DNA of 64,000 nt, from the NCBI GenBank assembly GCA_945859605.1, contig OX243812.1, forward strand, positions 1,570,501-1,634,500, given 5' to 3'. Made by a program: the position numbers and the translations under genes. Positions 38,301 through 62,431 of the stretch are shown in pieces. The notes beneath the pieces are model-generated. The model was not told the DNA's origin and made no database searches. It was given only the letters and a program-made list of their open reading frames with translations. The stretch is from Lumbricus rubellus (taxonomy: Eukaryota > Annelida > Clitellata > Crassiclitellata > Lumbricidae). Each line of letters starts with the position of its first letter. The stretch's first letter is position 1.

Positions 38301-39743
38301 TACTTATCTTTTATATTCTTTATGCTCTTCAAAAATAACATTTTAAAGTGACTCGTTTAAGTTTTTTTCGGACTTTCTGGTAGACCTAACACTCTTTTTT
38401 GCAAGATTCATTGTGTGCAGGCGCGTTATAAATGACAGGTTTGTAATAATTAATAATTATATAGGCCTATAGTTCCCCAGTAATGGAGTTACCCCCCGGG
38501 AAAAATCGCGAGGTGTTGTATAGGCCTACATGTAGGCCTACATACGTACCATTCTCCAGAAAAGTCAATGTGTAAGAATTTCCCCCTCCCACAGAAAAAA
38601 CCGAGCGGACTTGTTTCCACGGAATTTTGGTAAAACAGAAGGATAGACTAAAACGATCATCACTTTATTTAGTAGCGGAAATGGTAGATTTTCTCGGAAT
38701 TTTTTACCAAAATGACTAAAAAAATTTGTCGATGAAGATGTCGTCATAGGCGACCCAACCGTCCGCCCAAAATGTCAAACGGACATTTCCTCGCCCCTTT
38801 CGCCCGAAACCCTAACCCCCCTCGAGGCAGAGGGATTAGATTAAACACTGTCCCGCATGGATCTCCATGCAAATACCTAATAATAATAAATTAGGCATAT
38901 TACACAGTCATGATACATGTAGATGCTGTGCGTTGGATAATCGTATTTATCATTGTGTTGCAAAGCCATCCATTATCAGTTTGGACGGGGTCAAAGGTCA
39001 AAAATCAGGACAAGCTGGGTGGCTAATGACATGTACATGTAGGTCTAATATCAAGTTACATTATAGTTAAAATGCTCGTCCAAAGTAAACAATCGCATTA
39101 TTATAATCGACCGCAGAAATGATCAGGCACAGTCTGATCTCAATGTCTTGGGTGATGCTGTTGTTGGCGGCGACAACGACAATGACGGTGATGATAACGA
39201 TGACGATGATGATGATAGAAATGCTCAATATTCACTAAAGTCGGATTTCGATGTCCTGTCGGGAATCACTGGATGTAATGGAACCATTAGCTTAGATGGA
39301 ACCATAATTATACATCTAAATGGAACATTTAGACCAAATGGAACCATTATTTTAAAAAATGTAACCTCGGGCCAATAATGGAAGCACCGGCTCAAATGGA
39401 ACAATTATTTCATAAGCATAACCACTCGGCTACTCTAAGTGCAACTTCATGCACAAATGGAATTTCTGGCCTTAATGGAACCACTTTCCTAAATAGAACC
39501 TTTTTCCTAAATGGAACTACTTTCCTAAATGGAACTTATGGCTCAAATACAATTTCTGTAGGCTACTAAAGAGGAGCCAGTGTTACCTAAATGACTGTAC
39601 GTACCAAAGGACTCAGAGAGTCGCAGAAGGAGTCCTCCAATGTGTAGTTCACCTCGGACTTTGATCGTCTTCGTCGTAGCGAAACGAGGAACGAAGATAC
39701 CGAGATCCCAACTGCCATCTACCTCTGACGTTGACGTAATCAT
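17101..39743 (-). CDS. FERMT: Kindlin (fermitin family homologue, UNC-112-like), complete, 12 coding exons
   Basis: Kindlins are FERM-type adaptors that bind beta-integrin tails with talin and link integrins to actin at adhesions and muscle attachment sites. Coding exons, 5' to 3' on the minus strand: 39743-39605, 38202-37963, 35457-35249, 31823-31624, 30062-29960, 29579-29472, 26028-25832, 24943-24819, 24116-24010, 19577-19350, 18016-17870, 17391-17101. Every junction has AG/GT borders and all phases agree, giving 2094 nt (697 residues plus TAG) against about 680 in vertebrate kindlin-2. Order: F0 about 1-100, F1 with its long loop about 100-265, F2 split by a PH domain about 384-500 (the kindlin hallmark), F3 about 553-697. 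Diagnostic stretches are [11 protein letters not shown] (from 264), GKTMAD-like [21 protein letters not shown] and the end IGGYIFLS...[14 protein letters not shown]. In F3 the usual integrin-contact Gln-Trp pair reads Asn632-Trp633. The start is the first ATG in frame after a likely 5'UTR acceptor; extra upstream non-coding exons are not visible. Confidence 0.96.
17870..18016 (-). CDS. FERMT: Kindlin coding exon 11 (residues 553-601, F3)
   Basis: Encodes [20 protein letters not shown] and [19 protein letters not shown], the first helix and strands of the PTB-like F3 subdomain. Acceptor TTCCAG, donor GTAGGA, phase 0 at both ends. Confidence 0.97.
18560..19330 (-). pseudogene. Degenerate non-LTR reverse-transcriptase fragment, kindlin intron 10
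   Basis: On the minus strand three RT blocks appear in order in shifting frames: [15 protein letters not shown] (19205-19320), GVAQGS followed after a frameshift by ADDTNIF (18930-19070), and [20 protein letters not shown] (18590-18680). Stops and shifts separate them. It is an old L2/CR1-like copy in the same orientation as kindlin, ending about 20 bases from the exon 10 donor. Confidence 0.75.
19350..19577 (-). CDS. FERMT: Kindlin coding exon 10 (residues 477-552, end of PH, second half of F2)
   Basis: Encodes [20 protein letters not shown], the C-terminal PH helix and the GKTMAD site, then FFKKLSVQQ. The segment between FFKK and RIL of exon 11 is a few residues shorter than in vertebrate kindlin-2, so a small variable loop is reduced or a very short exon was missed. 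Donor GTTCGT. Confidence 0.94.
19930..22460 (+). mobile_element. 5'-truncated I/Jockey-type LINE with intact RT and RNase H, antisense in kindlin intron 9
   Basis: A single + frame (19875-22505, 876 codons, the first about 20 from flanking DNA) carries a non-LTR reverse transcriptase with IDFEKAYD (Asp 208), [13 protein letters not shown] and FADDS (297-298). An RNase H domain follows (YTDGSK, Asp 591; [28 protein letters not shown]), then a CX2CX7HX4C zinc knuckle (from Cys 807). Reverse transcriptase plus RNase H is typical of I/Nimb and some Jockey-group LINEs. The AP-endonuclease half is missing. The 3' end breaks at a T-rich stretch (22455-22500) that looks like the poly(A) tail of another insert in the opposite orientation. 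No internal stop, so the copy is young. Confidence 0.88.
22456..23220. other. Kindlin intron 9 stretch after the LINE: probable second insertion and LINE tail
   Basis: Begins with TTTTGTTTTG repeats. An inverted pair, AGTCAGCCGA ... TCGGCTGGCT (about 22609-22652), could form a hairpin. The remainder is AT-rich, with a GTGTGT patch at 23010-23060 and an A-rich end near 23200. No protein similarity recognised. Confidence 0.4.
23803..23960 (+). mobile_element. Decayed, 3'-truncated copy of the tRNA-SINE (kindlin intron 9)
   Basis: GGGGCGAAATGATGTTGGGG, GCCTTGGAGTCGGAAGG, a ruined B box (GAGTTATAATCC), TGTAGGGAACCT and AAGTCCTTCACTCGCAATTA are recognisable in order. The LINE-like tail is absent. 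Confidence 0.7.
24010..24116 (-). CDS. FERMT: Kindlin coding exon 9 (residues 441-476, PH domain)
   Basis: Encodes [20 protein letters not shown] and [10 protein letters not shown], aligning with the later PH strands that end at the WLRCD site of kindlin-2. Acceptor TTTAG, donor GTGAGT, phase 0 exit. Confidence 0.94.
24819..24943 (-). CDS. FERMT: Kindlin coding exon 8 (residues 399-440, PH domain)
   Basis: Encodes [20 protein letters not shown], matching the PH-domain strand pair GYKQYW...KDTSIS of kindlin-2, and ends in AMKYNLK. Acceptor TTCAG, donor GTTGAG, one base left over. Confidence 0.95.
25832..26028 (-). CDS. FERMT: Kindlin coding exon 7 (residues 334-398)
   Basis: Acidic linker ([10 protein letters not shown]) of F2 followed by [13 protein letters not shown] and [14 protein letters not shown], the entry to the PH domain inserted in F2. 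Acceptor ATGCAG, donor GTCATC, two bases left over. Confidence 0.94.
27095..27160 (+). mobile_element. LINE 3'-tail fragment (kindlin intron 6)
   Basis: TCGCCTCTGAGTAG...TTGAAGAAGCGCTATATAAA, then GACTGAATGAATAG, facing the opposite way to the longer copy 200 bases further on. Confidence 0.65.
27340..28320 (-). mobile_element. CR1/L2-like LINE, 5'-truncated, with intact 3' end (kindlin intron 6)
   Basis: The minus frame 28299-27388 (303 residues, open) starts at the RT catalytic LYADDVQ and runs through [46 protein letters not shown] and [15 protein letters not shown] to GSASE-stop. The stop is followed by the AGGCGCTATA...AAAT tail and (GAAT)n at 27341-27356. 5' truncation and a short repeat tail are normal for target-primed insertion. 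Confidence 0.9.
28981..29330. repeat. 20-bp minisatellite (about 16 copies) in kindlin intron 6
   Basis: Units of ATGTCTGTCTGCCTCTCTGC in perfect 20-bp register from 29001 to about 29310, with single-base variants near 29144, 29166 and 29210. Both strands stay open for long stretches. It ends about 140 bases from exon 6. Confidence 0.95.
29472..29579 (-). CDS. FERMT: Kindlin coding exon 6 (residues 298-333)
   Basis: Encodes [20 protein letters not shown] then [15 protein letters not shown], the first half of the kindlin F2 subdomain. Acceptor TTGCAG, donor GTAAAA; both ends in phase 0. Confidence 0.97.
29960..30062 (-). CDS. FERMT: Kindlin coding exon 5 (residues 263-297)
   Basis: Encodes [20 protein letters not shown] and then [11 protein letters not shown], an almost invariant kindlin segment at the F1/F2 border. 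Acceptor TCACAG, donor GTAGGC, phase 0 exit. Confidence 0.96.
30198..30530. mobile_element. hAT-like MITE (333 bp), kindlin intron 4
   Basis: Perfect 8-bp duplication AACTCGGC at 30190-30197 and 30531-30538. Ends CATGGGCGGAGACC and, inverted, CAGTGGCGGAGACC; G-runs follow at both ends. The interior has repeated AAGTCAAGAAAATTTT-type blocks in both orientations. Non-coding; it sits 135 bases from kindlin exon 5. Confidence 0.87.
30905..31545 (-). mobile_element. CR1/L2-like LINE fragment, same family (kindlin intron 4)
   Basis: Nearly identical to 27570-28170, in the same orientation, covering [20 protein letters not shown] to the region just after LAARRALRS. Both ends are lost: it starts at a (TAAT)n stretch and stops before the GSASE tail. 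A short insertion, ISRI, is seen after DLG. Confidence 0.88.
31624..31823 (-). CDS. FERMT: Kindlin coding exon 4 (residues 197-262)
   Basis: Ser/Thr-rich F1 loop continues, then [10 protein letters not shown] leads into the conserved Gly-Trp-Leu-Asp of the next exon. Acceptor TCATAG, donor GTTAGT, two bases left over. Confidence 0.92.
31990..32520. repeat. (GT)n and CTGT/TCTC-rich block, kindlin intron 3
   Basis: GT-rich 32030-32103 ending in a run of G, unique to 32190, then TCTGTCTC-type repeats to 32470. No exon signal. Confidence 0.85.
32530..33655. other. Kindlin intron 3, unique part
   Basis: AT-rich; contains the triple palindrome AGGCCTAGGCCTAGGCCTA at about 33078-33096. No other feature seen. 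Confidence 0.5.
33664..33810 (-). mobile_element. hAT-like MITE family A, copy 2 (147 bp), kindlin intron 3
   Basis: Same terminal and internal sequence as 14617-14785 but inverted: CCTAAAAAATGAAGTGGG ... GGGGGAACGGCGTTCC. Flanks TCTAAAAC / GTTAAAAC match at 6 of 8. The AGT-repeat core is expanded (33717-33740). Confidence 0.8.
34397..34545. mobile_element. hAT-like MITE family B, copy 1 (149 bp), kindlin intron 3
   Basis: Perfect 8-bp duplication CCTACGGA at 34389-34396 and 34546-34553. Ends CAGGGTGAGAATTG and, inverted, CAGTATGAGAATTG, followed by GGGGGGGTTGG. A related copy lies at 41331-41478. Confidence 0.87.
34560..35245. repeat. T-rich TTTTCTTGC repeats and CAGA-rich DNA, kindlin intron 3
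   Basis: 34600-34850 holds repeated TTTTCTTGCTTTTT units; 34890-35230 is degenerate CAGA/AGGCA. This lies directly upstream of the exon 3 donor side. Confidence 0.8.
35249..35457 (-). CDS. FERMT: Kindlin coding exon 3 (residues 127-196)
   Basis: Starts with [13 protein letters not shown], the conserved kindlin 'RHPEELSLLKK' site, then enters the basic and Gly/Ser-rich F1 loop. Acceptor TTACAG, donor GTACAC, phase 0 exit. Confidence 0.95.
35490..35675. repeat. (GTGA/GTGG)n microsatellite, kindlin intron 2
   Basis: Degenerate four-base units GAGT/GGGT over about 180 bp, starting 35 bases upstream of exon 3's acceptor, so the spliced transcript would have a C/A-rich (CACTCACC) region there. 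Confidence 0.9.
36115..36508. mobile_element. TA-flanked inverted-repeat element, copy 1 (394 bp), kindlin intron 2
   Basis: Begins GTGCCCGACGTCCGTTATAA and ends with its inverse; TA at 36113-36114 and 36509-36510 looks like a target duplication. Each end carries the perfect palindrome GTCCGTTATAACGGAC. No coding capacity. A Tc1/mariner-like or other TA-inserting system is possible; the family is not recognised. Confidence 0.7.
37675..37823. mobile_element. TA-flanked inverted-repeat element, copy 2 (about 149 bp), kindlin intron 2
   Basis: Shares the first 29 bases with 36115-36508, including the 16-bp palindrome, but then diverges and ends only in GGGCAC followed by TA. It looks like a deleted or rearranged relative. 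It lies 140 bases downstream of kindlin exon 2 in transcript direction. Confidence 0.6.
37963..38202 (-). CDS. FERMT: Kindlin coding exon 2 (residues 47-126)
   Basis: Completes the Asp codon begun in exon 1. Encodes [20 protein letters not shown] and LDQYGVQ, closely matching the kindlin F0 end and F1 start. Acceptor TTGTAG, donor GTAAGT; ends in phase 1. Confidence 0.96.
39140..39560. repeat. GAT-rich patch and AAATGGAAC minisatellite, kindlin intron 1
   Basis: GAC/GAT block 39175-39215, then about a dozen irregular TGGAACCATT / AAATGGAAC units (39278-39545), ending 60 bases before exon 1's donor side. Confidence 0.8.
39605..39743 (-). CDS. FERMT: Kindlin coding exon 1 (residues 1-46)
   Basis: Starts at ATG (39743-39741) and encodes [20 protein letters not shown] followed by the F0 ubiquitin-like strand motif GELHIGG. 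An AG two bases before the ATG could be a 5'UTR splice acceptor. Donor GTACGT; leaves one base (phase 1). Confidence 0.9.
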
Positions 39744-39954
39744 AGCTGACAAGATATTGATGAGGATGACGATGACGACGACAAAGATGTCTTAGAAACT
39801 ACGATGAGCAAATTACATTACCATAGCAGACGCAAATGTTTATCGCAGACTCATAATAATTATTGTAATCTGACAGACGTATATTGGTTCAATCACTCTG
39901 ATTGATTGTTGGCTGATTCATTAATTAAAATATTCAATCAATCATCGATTCATT

Positions 39955-40035
39955 CATTCATTACAAGGATTTATTATGCGCCTCTTCAAGGTTACTACCG
40001 ACCGACCCAGCCTCCGCTAAAAAGGACAATTTTGA
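39955..40035 (-). mobile_element. LINE 3'-tail fragment upstream of kindlin
   Basis: Reversed (GAAT)n at 39949-39961 followed by AATCCTTGTAATG and GAAGAGGCGCATAATAAAT on the minus strand, the same tail family with the 5' stem arm decayed. Confidence 0.55.
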
Positions 40036-40039
40036 GATT

Positions 40040-41330
40040 GCGATAGAACATGTCAGGAAGGAACCTTTGTCAGCAGGCGCAGGCATGGAGAAAGCCAATT
40101 CCACACCACAGGACCAGTAATAGAAGCAAATAAGTAAGTAAGTAGCCTTTGTTTTCATCTGTCAAGCGCACATGCATAGAGAAAGCGGGTCGTTGCCTGG
40201 TAAAAATGTGTGCATAGAGGACAAGAACTTCGCCCTGAGCAGAGAAGCGAGGGGAACGGTGAATCGTGTCTCGATATCCATTGGGGGAGGGGGTGGGGTG
40301 GTAAAATTAATCCTGGTTACGGACTTGGTCCTGCCTTAAACTGTTATGTTATCATAGTACCACTGCGTGAAGCTGACTATGTTCAATTGTTCATCCAACT
40401 TACCTCTATTATTTTATTATTCGTTTGAAGGAAAATTGAACTCTTTATAGTAAAATGATCCGTGAACAACTTAATACATCCAAATATCAGCTTGGGAAAG
40501 AGTGCAAAGCTAACACCAAGTTGAACAGCAACTAGGATCTGAATAGGCTATGCTGTTCAGTACAGGACAGTGTTGCATTATTAGAGTCTATGAATTCTAT
40601 ACCAGCGTAGCAAGCAGTCACGTGCTAATATTAACGACAGATTGACGAACCCGAGCTTGTCTACTTGTGCATCTCCCTGTCAGTCACTCTGGGTGTCTCT
40701 GTGTCTGTTCGTGTGTGTGTGTGTGTGTGTCCGCGTGTGTGTGTGTGTCTCGGTTCGTTGTGTCAGTGGCTGGCCGGATCTACTTTGTAGCCTAATGCAG
40801 TCAAATGTCATCTGCTCTACTTTTCCTTCCAGGATATGAGATTACTGTATGCGTTCACGATAACGATTGCATGGGAAACGATGGGTTTCCTCACGACCAC
40901 GCCGGTGGTGTTGTAGCTGAAGGGAGAAATCCGAGTGGGTTATCATTTCGCGGGTTTCACATGGACATAGTTCGCAAGATGCACCGAATTAGCTGTAAAC
41001 ATTTTTGAAATTACATATTTCTGAGCTTCGAACACATACAATATTATAAGTCCCCTCCTAAATAGACGACGGTGACAATGGCTATCTAACCATGGCAATC
41101 TTTCAATTGTGTATCTCAGTTGAAAAGACAGACACAAGACTAGTCTTGGGTTGATGTGCGTTGATTGGCAACCAGGCATGATGACCTGAGATCGAGTGGC
41201 AGTGATATGCGTCGATGCATTAAATATAACTAATCTATGTAATTAGCCTAATGCAGGCCTATATGTCCGTCTCTCTGTACCTTCTTTCCGTCTTTCTATA
41301 TTATGCTTGTATTGTCTGTCAACTCGCATG
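40040..41330. other. Intergenic, kindlin 5' side
   Basis: Possible kindlin promoter or 5'UTR region; no start site recognised. GT-rich 40710-40760. The rest is unique. Confidence 0.4.
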
Positions 41331-41478
41331 CAGTATGAGAATTGTAAAAAAAGTAACTGTGGTTGGACTCTGATCCGCGTGGAGTTTGGGTATGAAAAGC
41401 AGACTTTACAATGGCCGTAAGAAAGATTGGGGATTTGAACCTCATCAACCCCTCAATCCCCCAACAATTCTCACTCTG
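41331..41478. mobile_element. hAT-like MITE family B, copy 2 (148 bp), intergenic
   Basis: Ends CAGTATGAGAATTGT and, inverted, CAGAGTGAGAATTGT, the same family as 34397-34545 in size and termini. Flanks CTCGCATG / TTTGCATG share 6 of 8 bases. The internal G-run is shorter than in copy 1. Confidence 0.75.
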
Positions 41479-41984
41479 TTTGCATGTGTCTGTATGTATA
41501 ATCATGTCTAGAATGTTATTTTATTGTGGATCTATATAATGTCTGTCCATCTGTTTGAGTGTTCCTCGCATTGTTTATGTTTGCATGTCTATCTGTTTGT
41601 CTGTGTGTCTGTCCATCTGTGTATGTCTGTGTGTGTTTGCTGAAAATCCCTCGATTGGGTGCAGCGAGCATGAAATCAAGATGACAGTTGATGATGACTT
41701 CTGAACAGCTGTCTGTTACTCATCCGGTATGTAAACCACATGGAAGTCCCACCATGCACGTGGATGGAAATACCATCGGATTGACTCATACGCATCCCTA
41801 CTCCTCCACAGCTGATGCACATCACCATACAGCTTAGGATAATCACAGAGCTTCTAAGAGATACGGGTTGGGTATGTGGGTGCTGATGGGCGTTGGCCTT
41901 TCCCAGATCTTGGCGATGTGACGCATTTCCTGTCCACGCCATTAGTTGTTACATAAATAATTTGTGTAGGTGTGTGCGTGTCTT

Positions 41985-42225
41985 CTCTTCTGACGATATG
42001 AATAATATTATTATAACCAACCATTTATTCTGCACCTTTAGCATCAAGTATGTGGGACCGTCAATCTGGAATGACCTCCCCTCAAACCTCCATCTCCTCC
42101 ATCTGACCAGTCAATCTTTATTTCTCAAGTCTCTTAAATCTTTTTTCTTTGGTCGTGGCTGGGCTGGGAGCGCCTCTGAGTAGTTTCTTGAAGAGGCGCT
42201 ATATAAATTCTAATAATGAATGAAT
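41985..42225 (+). mobile_element. CR1/L2-like LINE 3' end (intergenic)
   Basis: Encodes YVGPSIWNDLPSNLHLLHL, FLKSLKSFFFGRGWAGSASE and stop, then the hairpin arms AGCGCCTCT (42169-42177) and AGAGGCGCT (42192-42200), ATATAAAT and (GAAT)n. The element is a severe 5' truncation with a perfect 3' end. Confidence 0.88.
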
Positions 42226-42229
42226 GAAT

Positions 42230-43596
42230 GAATCAAACGATGACACTGAGCAATTGTTGATTATTATTTTTATCTGGTATATTATTATTATTATTATTAT
42301 TATTATTATCATTGTTAATATTTTTTCGAACGAGGTAGTAAAGATCCCTCAGGCTGTAAACGATTAAAATTAGGTTATAGGTTTTCGTCTCTCACGTAGT
42401 GCTCAAATGTGCCTCTGAATGCCACGGTGATGCATCCAGGTACAGGTTAGATGAAAAAATAAGATTGCTAGATATAGAATAATATTAATTATTGTTCTCT
42501 TCAGAAAGGTTTCTTTGTTTTTATATGAAACTCTTGCTATAAATTATAGGCTTCTATTATCTTTGGTTGGTCATTCGGCTTAAATTAAAGAGAAAATAAG
42601 CAATGATTTTGCACTTCAGCCGGAAATAAACTCCGCAGCACAATCATGATTTTCGTTCCTGACCAACGACTGCAAATACTTCCACTCTGTCGACAATCAT
42701 CTCACCAACTCTCTTCGCCGTTGGCAGTTCTGTATGTATCCAATTCTCTAACAAAATATGTAAATGTTTTCGACATTACGCTTAGGCCTACCTCATTTGG
42801 TATTTAATTGGGATTTATACGTAAAGTAAAGAAATTGTGAATGTTTTCTATAGCCTATAATTTATGATCATTGAAATATTATTCGGACGTTCAGTCAAGC
42901 AAAGCGTCTATTTTTGTAGCGCAAACTAACGATACGTTGCTAAGAAAATACTTAGATTTAAAATAGTTAAGCTTACTCATGAATACGTATATGACCAGTT
43001 CTGCCCGTTTGAACCATTCATTTAGCGTTGCTGTATCTCTACAAATGACGTTTTGTATAGCAACAGCCACGTCGCCTGTGATTTTGTCTTTCAAAGTTCC
43101 AGTTGCTTACCAAAAACTACACACTTATTTGGCGCATAGATAGATAAAAATAATATTCAGTTACGTTCTTGTTATCTAGCAGTGAAATCTACATTCAGAT
43201 GCGTTTAGTAATTCTTAAAGCATTCTCCGCTTTGGTTAAAAGCAGGTTTATTGACTAAAGAGTAGACTCCTATGCAGTAAGTCCGGATGGTCGTTGAATT
43301 ATTATACAGGCGTTCTTCTAAACGATGGTTAGCCTATAAGTTTCTTGGCAGTTTCGAATTGGACGCTAAACCTAAAAAACAGAAAAAGCGAGAAAATGTA
43401 TTAACATTCTGCCCAGATTTTTTTTTTTAAATATATAGGCCTGTTCCTTGTTGAAACAAACGCTAAATCCAAAAAGAAAATATGGACGCAGAAAATTAAA
43501 CTTAGATCTAAACACGTCAATGAGAGAGAAATTTTAAAAAGCAACAACATCAAGATATCAATATAACTGTAACAATAGTATACGATGATCACCTGG
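42230..43596. other. Intergenic, no gene recognised
   Basis: (ATT)n at 42280-42310, then AT-rich unique DNA. Short frames (for example 42891-43094) lack support. Confidence 0.5.
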
Positions 43597-43760
43597 TCAC
43601 CTGGTGCCGTCAGCTTCTGCAGCTCTGGCGATATCCCTGATGTATCCTCTCCAGTTGATCCTCTCCCTAGTCGCCTCTCTTAGCTCCTCCAGTCTCATGC
43701 CAGACTTTTCCTGTACCTCATCCAACCATTTCTTCCTTGGCCTTCCACATACATCATTTC
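43597..43760 (-). pseudogene. LINE C-terminal remnant
   Basis: The minus strand reads GRPRKKWLDEVQEKSGMRLE then EATRERINWRGYIRDIARAAE and stops. GRPRKKWLDxV...DRxxWR is the usual ending of endonuclease/RT-type LINE ORF2 proteins. Upstream homology is lost beyond about 43760. Confidence 0.65.
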
Positions 43761-43769
43761 AATTTTCTT

Positions 43770-44510
43770 GGCAGAAGATAAGGGGTGGTTTGCCATTGCC
43801 TTCCCCCTGTTTGCCATCCGTGCCCGTTCGTTCACCCTTCCATACGGAAAGGTTACTAACAGGTCGCACCACGAGAAGGTGGGCACGGTGGACTTTGATT
43901 CGCCAGCCCAGGTCGGTTCCGAGTCTACGCTCCAATTGGAGTCGTCGGTCGGGTCTCCTCCCCGCTTTACTCAATTTAATGAGTGACTGACAAACCTTTG
44001 CTATGGAACATACCGACCCATACGATGATACGATCACAATTGCAATTATAGTTAGATACCTCGAGCAGTAACATTTTTATGCATCAGTAGGCTAATAGAC
44101 TAATAGTAATCGTAGCAGTAGTGGAATTAATAGCGGTGGTGGTAATTTAGCAAAAGAAATAGCAGTAGTAGGTGTAACATTATTACAACTTTAGACGAAC
44201 TGCCACTGGGGCAGGAGCACTAACAGCAACAATTGCACTAGTGTCTAGCGGTAGCCTAACAGTATTTTTCTATTTTTCAATAGCAGCATCAACATCAGCG
44301 GCGGTGGTTGTGATGGTGGTGCTGATGGTGGTGGTGGCTATGGTGGTAGTGGTTATGGTGGTGGTGATTATGGTGGTGGTGGTTATGGTGGTGGTGGCGG
44401 CGGCGGTAGTGGTTGTGGTAGTAGGTCTATTTGTAGCCCCAGCAACAACATCACAGCGGCTGTAGCAATAGCAGTGTGCGTTGGCAATGTGCAACAGCAG
44501 AACTATAGAA
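43770..44510. other. Intergenic, simple GGT repeats
   Basis: Unique DNA to 44120, AGT-rich to 44240, then a GGTGGT block 44300-44420. Nothing coding seen. Confidence 0.6.
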
Positions 44511-44521
44511 GTGACTCTGAT

Positions 44522-45441
44522 GGTATCCGGTCAAAACCGCGCACACAAAACCGCGCACACAACACCGCGCACACAAAACCGCGATTCACAAAACCGCGCA
44601 CCCTCAGAACCGCGCACGATCACTACCGCGCACGATCATAACCGCATTCAAGTATTTCAACATGCATCTAGCTTCTATTTCATATCTAAAAATAGCTTCA
44701 TCCAGCTTCCGTTTCTCATGCGCTATTTTCGTCAATCCAGCTTCTATTTCAAATCTAAAAATCTCTCCATCCAGCTTCCATTTCTCATGCGTTTTTTCGT
44801 TAATCCAGCTTTTTTACATGTTAAAGAACCTTCATCTAGCCTCAATTTTTTTGCTTTTTTCATCAACCCAGCCTCCATATCACCTCTAAATAATTTCATC
44901 CAGCTTCAGTTTCGCTTGCGTTATTTTCGTCAATCCAGCTTCTATTTCATACCGGTACCTAAAAATACCTCCATCCAGCTTCCATTTCTCACGCTCTATT
45001 TTCGTTAAGCCAGCTTCTATTTTACCTGTAAAAGAAACTTCATCCAGATTCGATTTCTCTTTCGTTTTTCATCAACCCAGCCTCCATATCGCCTCTAAAT
45101 AATTTAATCCAGCTTCCACTTCTCAAGCGCTGGACCAGTTGTATGTAGACCGGTTGTCGTTAGACGAGTTGTCTGTAGACCGTTGTCGTGACACCGCTTA
45201 AACAGATGCTCAAACAAGAGTGGTTGGGATCGTCGACCGAATACCAGTTTCAAAGGAATGTTCGAAGCCCATCGAACGTTATAATTTCGAATTTGAACAG
45301 ATGCGCAAACACGCGTGGATATAATGATCGTGCGCGGTAATGATCGTGCGCGGTTCTGAGGGTGCGCGGTTTTGTAAATCGCGGTTTTGTGTGCGCGGTT
45401 TTGTGTGCGCGGTTTTGTGTGCGCGGTTTTGATAGTAAACC
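44522..45441. mobile_element. Mutator-like (MULE) foldback element, non-autonomous
   Basis: 920-bp element with terminal inverted repeats of about 120 bp (44522-44645 and 45320-45441) that are nearly identical when folded. Each arm is built of 13-14-bp subrepeats around ACCGCGCAC. A perfect 9-bp direct repeat, GACTCTGAT, flanks it at 44513-44521 and 45442-45450, which is the duplication size of the Mutator superfamily. The interior (44650-45125) is a tandem array of alternating CCAGCTTC...ATTTC units, with composite period about 60-65 bp. No transposase frame is present. It starts 95 bases past the paramyosin stop, so probably in or next to the 3'UTR. Confidence 0.85.
45103..45108 (-). terminator. 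Possible poly(A) signal for paramyosin (ATTAAA) inside a transposon
   Basis: No AATAAA is seen on the minus strand in the first 430 bases past the paramyosin stop. The first variant hexamer found, ATTAAA, lies inside the Mutator-like element at 44522-45441. Use is speculative. Confidence 0.2.
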
Positions 45442-45535
45442 GACTCTGATAGAGGCAGTGACATTTGCGACAACAGTTACTGTAGCTGCACTATTACCCA
45501 ATTTTTCATCTTTTCCCCGTTGTCGACGTTGTCGT

Positions 45536-62431
<16,896 letters not shown>

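Noticed and set aside
38480..38840. Another G/C-run element of the hAT-like type
   Set aside because: No matching inverted ends or 8-bp duplication could be found around the C-rich block.
40805..41008. 67-residue + frame GYEITVCVHDNDCMGNDGFP as a possible exon
   Set aside because: Looks protein-like for 40 residues but has no homologue I recognise and no matching exon nearby.
43604..43990. 128-residue + strand frame
   Set aside because: It is the antisense of a LINE C-terminal remnant on the minus strand.
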